A DNA stretch of 34,685 nucleotides from Saprospiraceae bacterium. GTDB lineage: Bacteria; Bacteroidota; Bacteroidia; Chitinophagales; Saprospiraceae. The notes beneath the pieces are model-generated. The model had not been told where the DNA came from, searched no databases, and worked only from the letters and a program-made list of their open reading frames with translations. Location of the stretch: NCBI GenBank assembly GCA_021739645.1, contig JAIPBL010000070.1, forward strand, positions 1 through 34,685, given 5' to 3'. The position numbers and the translations under genes are program-made. Below are positions 29,450 to 34,685 of this stretch, piece after piece (positions within the stretch are counted from its first letter, which is position 1; each line of letters opens with the position of its first letter).

Positions 29450-30184
29450 TTACTTTATTTCCGATAAAAACATAAAGGCAGTTCCAAAATCCATTAGGCC
29501 ATGTAAAATGGCGAAGTAAATGAACAGCGAAGGTCGATAATAAATTGATACGCCGATTAAGATAGCGAAGGGTAAAAATACCAGTGCACGATACATGATA
29601 AAATTCAAATCAGGGATAAATGGCAACGTGCAATGTTGAATGGAGAGAAATACGATAGGGAGTAAAGCTGCTAACCATTTTACTTTCAGCTGCTTTTTGA
29701 GTTTTGGCATGATGTAAACAAAATAGGTAGCTAATTCTGCAAAAGCGATAGTCACGGGAAAAGCTATCAATAAAATGTAAACCAACCATTTTTCAATAGG
29801 GCCGAACATCATTCCTGTCGGAACATTTGGGTCGCCCCATATCATGATGCTGAGGAAATACCCGGGTACAAAAACAATAGGCACTGGCACGAGTGCTAAT
29901 CCTAAGAAGATGACAATGTCTTTTTTAATACGCTCCCTATCAAATGAGAAAATCTTGAAATAGCTATCTCCATCCCGTTTGAATAAGATGAACAATAGTG
30001 CTATGCTAACAATGTTTGTTAGTGTAGCGGTTAGCAACCAGTATTTTTCAGAAGTTTCCCATGAATTGACCATCAAAGCAATGAGTGCTTGAAAAACCAC
30101 AAATAAAACAAGCCTGCTCACAAGTATTAAAAAGGCAATCGTATTTGATGATTTAGTCGCCCGTCTTATTGTGGAGGTAGCCAT
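29450..30184 (-). CDS. CPBP-family-like intramembrane protein, degenerate protease motifs
   Basis: The 244-residue multi-pass membrane protein has about seven hydrophobic segments (IAFLILVSRLVLFVVFQALI; LLTATLTNIVSIALLFILF; DIVIFLGLALVPVPIVFVPG). The segment FAELATYFVYIMPKLKK stands where CPBP (CAAX/bacteriocin-processing) proteases have E-E-x-x-x-R. The second glutamate is leucine and the arginine is not present. Later IQHCTLPF and LHGLMDFGTA match the H-containing motifs 2 and 3. The AT-rich composition differs from neighbours. It may be a non-catalytic member, or only superficially similar. Confidence 0.6.
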   Translation of the reverse strand: MATSTIRRATKSSNTIAFLILVSRLVLFVVFQALIALMVNSWETSEKYWLLTATLTNIVSIALLFILFKRDGDSYFKIFSFDRERIKKDIVIFLGLALVPVPIVFVPGYFLSIMIWGDPNVPTGMMFGPIEKWLVYILLIAFPVTIAFAELATYFVYIMPKLKKQLKVKWLAALLPIVFLSIQHCTLPFIPDLNFIMYRALVFLPFAILIGVSIYYRPSLFIYFAILHGLMDFGTAFMFLSEIK

Positions 30185-30216
30185 TGCTATGGAGTATTTT
30201 AATTACTTTCCTTTCT

Positions 30217-30224
30217 CAAATGTA
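30217..30224 (-). promoter_or_regulatory. candidate -7 element (TACATTTG) of the CPBP-like gene
   Basis: On the minus strand TACATTTG fits TAnnTTTG, 32 bases upstream of the ATG at 30184. No TTTG stands at the standard distance upstream. Confidence 0.45.
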
Positions 30225-30458
30225 CACTTTTCAATATTAAGTCTATCGTTTTTGAGTAAATTATGAATCAATGTTTTGTTCAAAACTGAGTTGCATCTGA
30301 AACGGATTTTAAACGATTTGTTTGTAAATAAGAATGATTACTTTTCGCTAATCAATTACCTGCGACTTATGAAATAAACGCCAAAAAATATTTGTCCCAA
30401 TTTTTCAGAAAGCCCTAATATCTTGTTGGGGATTTGTCCAACGGGCATTGAAAATATT

Positions 30459-30488
30459 AAGCGGCGGCCTGTTACCAGACCACCGCTT
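30459..30488 (-). terminator. katG terminator
   Basis: A 13-pair stem with G-U wobbles (30459-30471 with 30476-30488) and a 4-base loop is followed on the minus strand by AATATTTT. It lies 52 bases after the katG stop. Confidence 0.7.
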
Positions 30489-30539
30489 ATCCTTTTGTCT
30501 ATGTAAATACTTATTCAGCAACGCCAGCTTGCGTTGAAA

Positions 30540-33097
<2,558 letters not shown>

Positions 33098-34564
33098 TCA
33101 ATTCGACTTCCAGAAATAGGGCGTCATCAGCACCAGAATGGTGAACAGCTCCAACCTGCCCAGCAGCATCAGGAACGAAAGCAGCCATTTTGCCTCGACT
33201 GAGAGCCAAGCGAAATTGTCCACCGGGCCAACCTTGCCGATGCCGGGGCCCACGTTGCCAAGCGACGTGGCTACGGCACCTACCGCAGTCATAAAATCAT
33301 AGCCCATGATGCTCATCATCACTGAGCCAAGGATGAAAATCATGATGTACAGCAGCAGGAAAATGATGACATGCGTCATGATGCGGGGCGCCACTACCTG
33401 CTCGTTGAGCTTTAGTGGAATTACGGCGTGCGGGTGAAGTAGCCGCTTGAATTCGAGGTAGGAGTTTTTAAAAAAAACCAAATGGCGGATGAACTTGATG
33501 CCGCCAGCCGTGGAGCCTGCACAGGCGCCCAAAAAAAGCAGGATGAAAAACAGCATCGTCAGACCGGGCGCCCAGGCGGTATAGTCCGCCGAGACATAGC
33601 CGGTGGTGGTAATCAGCGACACGATTTGCAGGGCGCTGTCCCGGAAGGCTCGCTCAAAAGTGATGGCCTCGCCCGCTTTGTGATAAATGGCAAAAACGGA
33701 AATGGAAACTATCACGCACAAGCCCAGCACCAAATACAGGTAAGCCCTAAACTCATCGTTTTTCCATACTTTTTTCAATTTCCCTTTCAGCGCCAAATAA
33801 GTGATGGAATAGTTCATGCCTGCTATGAACATAAAAAGAATAATCGGGTACTGGATGGCGGGCGTGTCGAAGGCCATCAAGCTGTTATTCCTTGTTGAAA
33901 AACCACCCGTGGCCATCGTCGTGAGTGCATGGTTGATGGCGTCATAGAAACTCATGCCTGCCAGGGTCAACCAAGCCGTCAGGATACCCGTCAGGCCGAC
34001 ATAAATCAGCCAAAGGCGCTTGGCTGTCTCCTGGATTCTTGGGTGGATCTTATCGGAGGTAGGCCCCGGTGCCTCGGCGGCGAACAACTCAATGCCACCG
34101 ATGCCGAGGAGCGGAAAAATCGCCACTGTCAGCACGATGATACCCATGCCGCCTATCCACTGGGTAAGGCTGCGCCAATACAGGATACCTTCGGAAACAC
34201 CCTCGATGTCGGTGAGGATGGATGCGCCCGTGGTAGTCATGCCGGACATAGTTTCAAAAAAAGCATCGGTCACGGTCGGTATCGTCCCACTCACGAGGTA
34301 CGGCAACATGCCAAAACTCACCATCGTCAGCCAGCCGAAAGCCACTATCAGGTAGCCTTCCCGCTTGGTGACCATATTGCTTTTGTTAACACTGGTGAAC
34401 CATAAAACGCCGCCCGTCAGCCAGCAAATCACAGCAGAAACCACCAAGTGCACGGCATCGCCTGAATCGAAGTAAAAGCAGAACGGTAGCCCGGTCAGCA
34501 TCAGCAGGCCGAGAAGCAACAACAAAACGCTCAGTACCCTTGCTATTTGGCGATAGTTTATCAT
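33098..34564 (-). CDS. trkH: Trk/Ktr-type potassium uptake channel subunit
   Basis: This inner-membrane K+ channel subunit has 488 residues. It shows the fourfold membrane-pore-membrane plan with the filter glycines in MSGMTTTGASILTD (about 106-120), TTMATGGFSTRNNS, SLITTTGYVSADY and TSLGNVGPGIGKVG. QWIGGMGIIVLTVAIFP, CAGSTAGGIKFIRHL and the start MINYRQIARVLSVLLLL also fit the TrkH family. It normally works with the cytoplasmic NAD-binding gate TrkA, expected upstream beyond the window edge. The ATG at 34564 is the only sensible start. Confidence 0.95.
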   Translation of the reverse strand: MINYRQIARVLSVLLLLLGLLMLTGLPFCFYFDSGDAVHLVVSAVICWLTGGVLWFTSVNKSNMVTKREGYLIVAFGWLTMVSFGMLPYLVSGTIPTVTDAFFETMSGMTTTGASILTDIEGVSEGILYWRSLTQWIGGMGIIVLTVAIFPLLGIGGIELFAAEAPGPTSDKIHPRIQETAKRLWLIYVGLTGILTAWLTLAGMSFYDAINHALTTMATGGFSTRNNSLMAFDTPAIQYPIILFMFIAGMNYSITYLALKGKLKKVWKNDEFRAYLYLVLGLCVIVSISVFAIYHKAGEAITFERAFRDSALQIVSLITTTGYVSADYTAWAPGLTMLFFILLFLGACAGSTAGGIKFIRHLVFFKNSYLEFKRLLHPHAVIPLKLNEQVVAPRIMTHVIIFLLLYIMIFILGSVMMSIMGYDFMTAVGAVATSLGNVGPGIGKVGPVDNFAWLSVEAKWLLSFLMLLGRLELFTILVLMTPYFWKSN

Positions 34565-34598
34565 ATTTTTTTGACGCTCCCTTTTGGAGGGGGGAATT

Positions 34599-34625
34599 CA
34601 TTCCGCCATGATTATTGGCGGAATG
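34599..34625. repeat. hairpin upstream of trkH
   Basis: A perfect 10-bp inverted repeat (CATTCCGCCA with TGGCGGAATG) has a 7-base loop. It lies 35 bases before the trkH start and may be the terminator of the preceding gene or a palindromic element; the window ends too soon to decide. Confidence 0.5.
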
Positions 34626-34685
34626 AAATCCGCCCTCCCCGCTTCTTTATGGAACATACTTTCCCCCCCCCGAATCCCCTCCCGC

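Larger units (their letters stand above)
30185..30539. other. intergenic region between the CPBP-like gene and katG
   Basis: This is an AT-rich gap of 355 bases without a gene. It contains the -7 element at 30217-30224 for the CPBP-like gene and the katG terminator at 30459-30488. Nothing else was recognised. Confidence 0.6.

Overview
The window comes from a member of the Bacteroidota. A Saprospiria-like lineage is a guess. The evidence is repeated TAnnTTTG -7 promoter elements (twice with TTTG 20-21 bases upstream), few Shine-Dalgarno sites, and Bacteroidota-type Lon, UvrB, KatG and TrkH. Core genes are near 50-60% GC by eye; several accessory genes are clearly AT-richer. No rRNA, tRNA or CRISPR array was recognised.

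Layout. Bases 1-5134 hold a small hypothetical gene, lon with a strong terminator, a wrecked transposase, and a frameshifted nucleotidyltransferase-like gene (DUF6932 type) with a small helical partner. From 5135 comes intact uvrB. A PIN toxin-antitoxin pair follows, then a 110-bp diverged copy of the uvrB 3' end. A second uvrB 3' fragment lies at 23850-24256. The two fragments bracket about 16 kb of accessory DNA at 8014-23849, with an 84-bp tandem repeat at its left edge.

The accessory block centres on two convergent conflict-type operons. On the + strand, 8728-10381 encodes a TIR-domain protein with a C-terminal membrane helix, a leucine-rich-repeat protein and a small helical protein. On the - strand, 14805-10776 encodes an effector-like protein (LASSxELxxER family), an adaptor-like protein and a STAND P-loop NTPase with a membrane helix, WG-like repeats and leucine-rich repeats. 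The three genes overlap by 4 bases each. The effector C-terminus and the adaptor N-terminus share a two-part motif (GN-x-N-I-V-x-x-G...ST-h-x-h-N, then QTADKIYNI), part of it as a 27-bp exact DNA repeat. I infer a homotypic docking or templating module linking sensor to effector. A Bacteroidota promoter and a 14-bp perfect palindrome at the probable transcription start precede this operon. Between the two operons is an AbiEi-type antitoxin relic.

The rest of the block holds an aminotransferase, a zinc-ribbon protein, a HepT relic, a HipA-like kinase with a DUF3037-like partner, two small coupled genes, a DUF4240 protein next to a URI (GIY-YIG-like) nuclease with a broken second copy, a degenerate DUF6596-type sigma factor, and a fabF tail abutting a uvrB fragment. 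Dispersed repeats (a 37-bp palindrome, a 118-bp direct repeat and a 19-bp core) mark breakpoints.

From 24531 rightwards content becomes ordinary: an EEP-family phosphatase or nuclease, a ParE/RelE toxin-antitoxin pair, a short MscS channel, a periplasmic coiled-coil protein, an ECF sigma factor with a coupled partner, a divergent CPBP-family membrane protein, katG and trkH.
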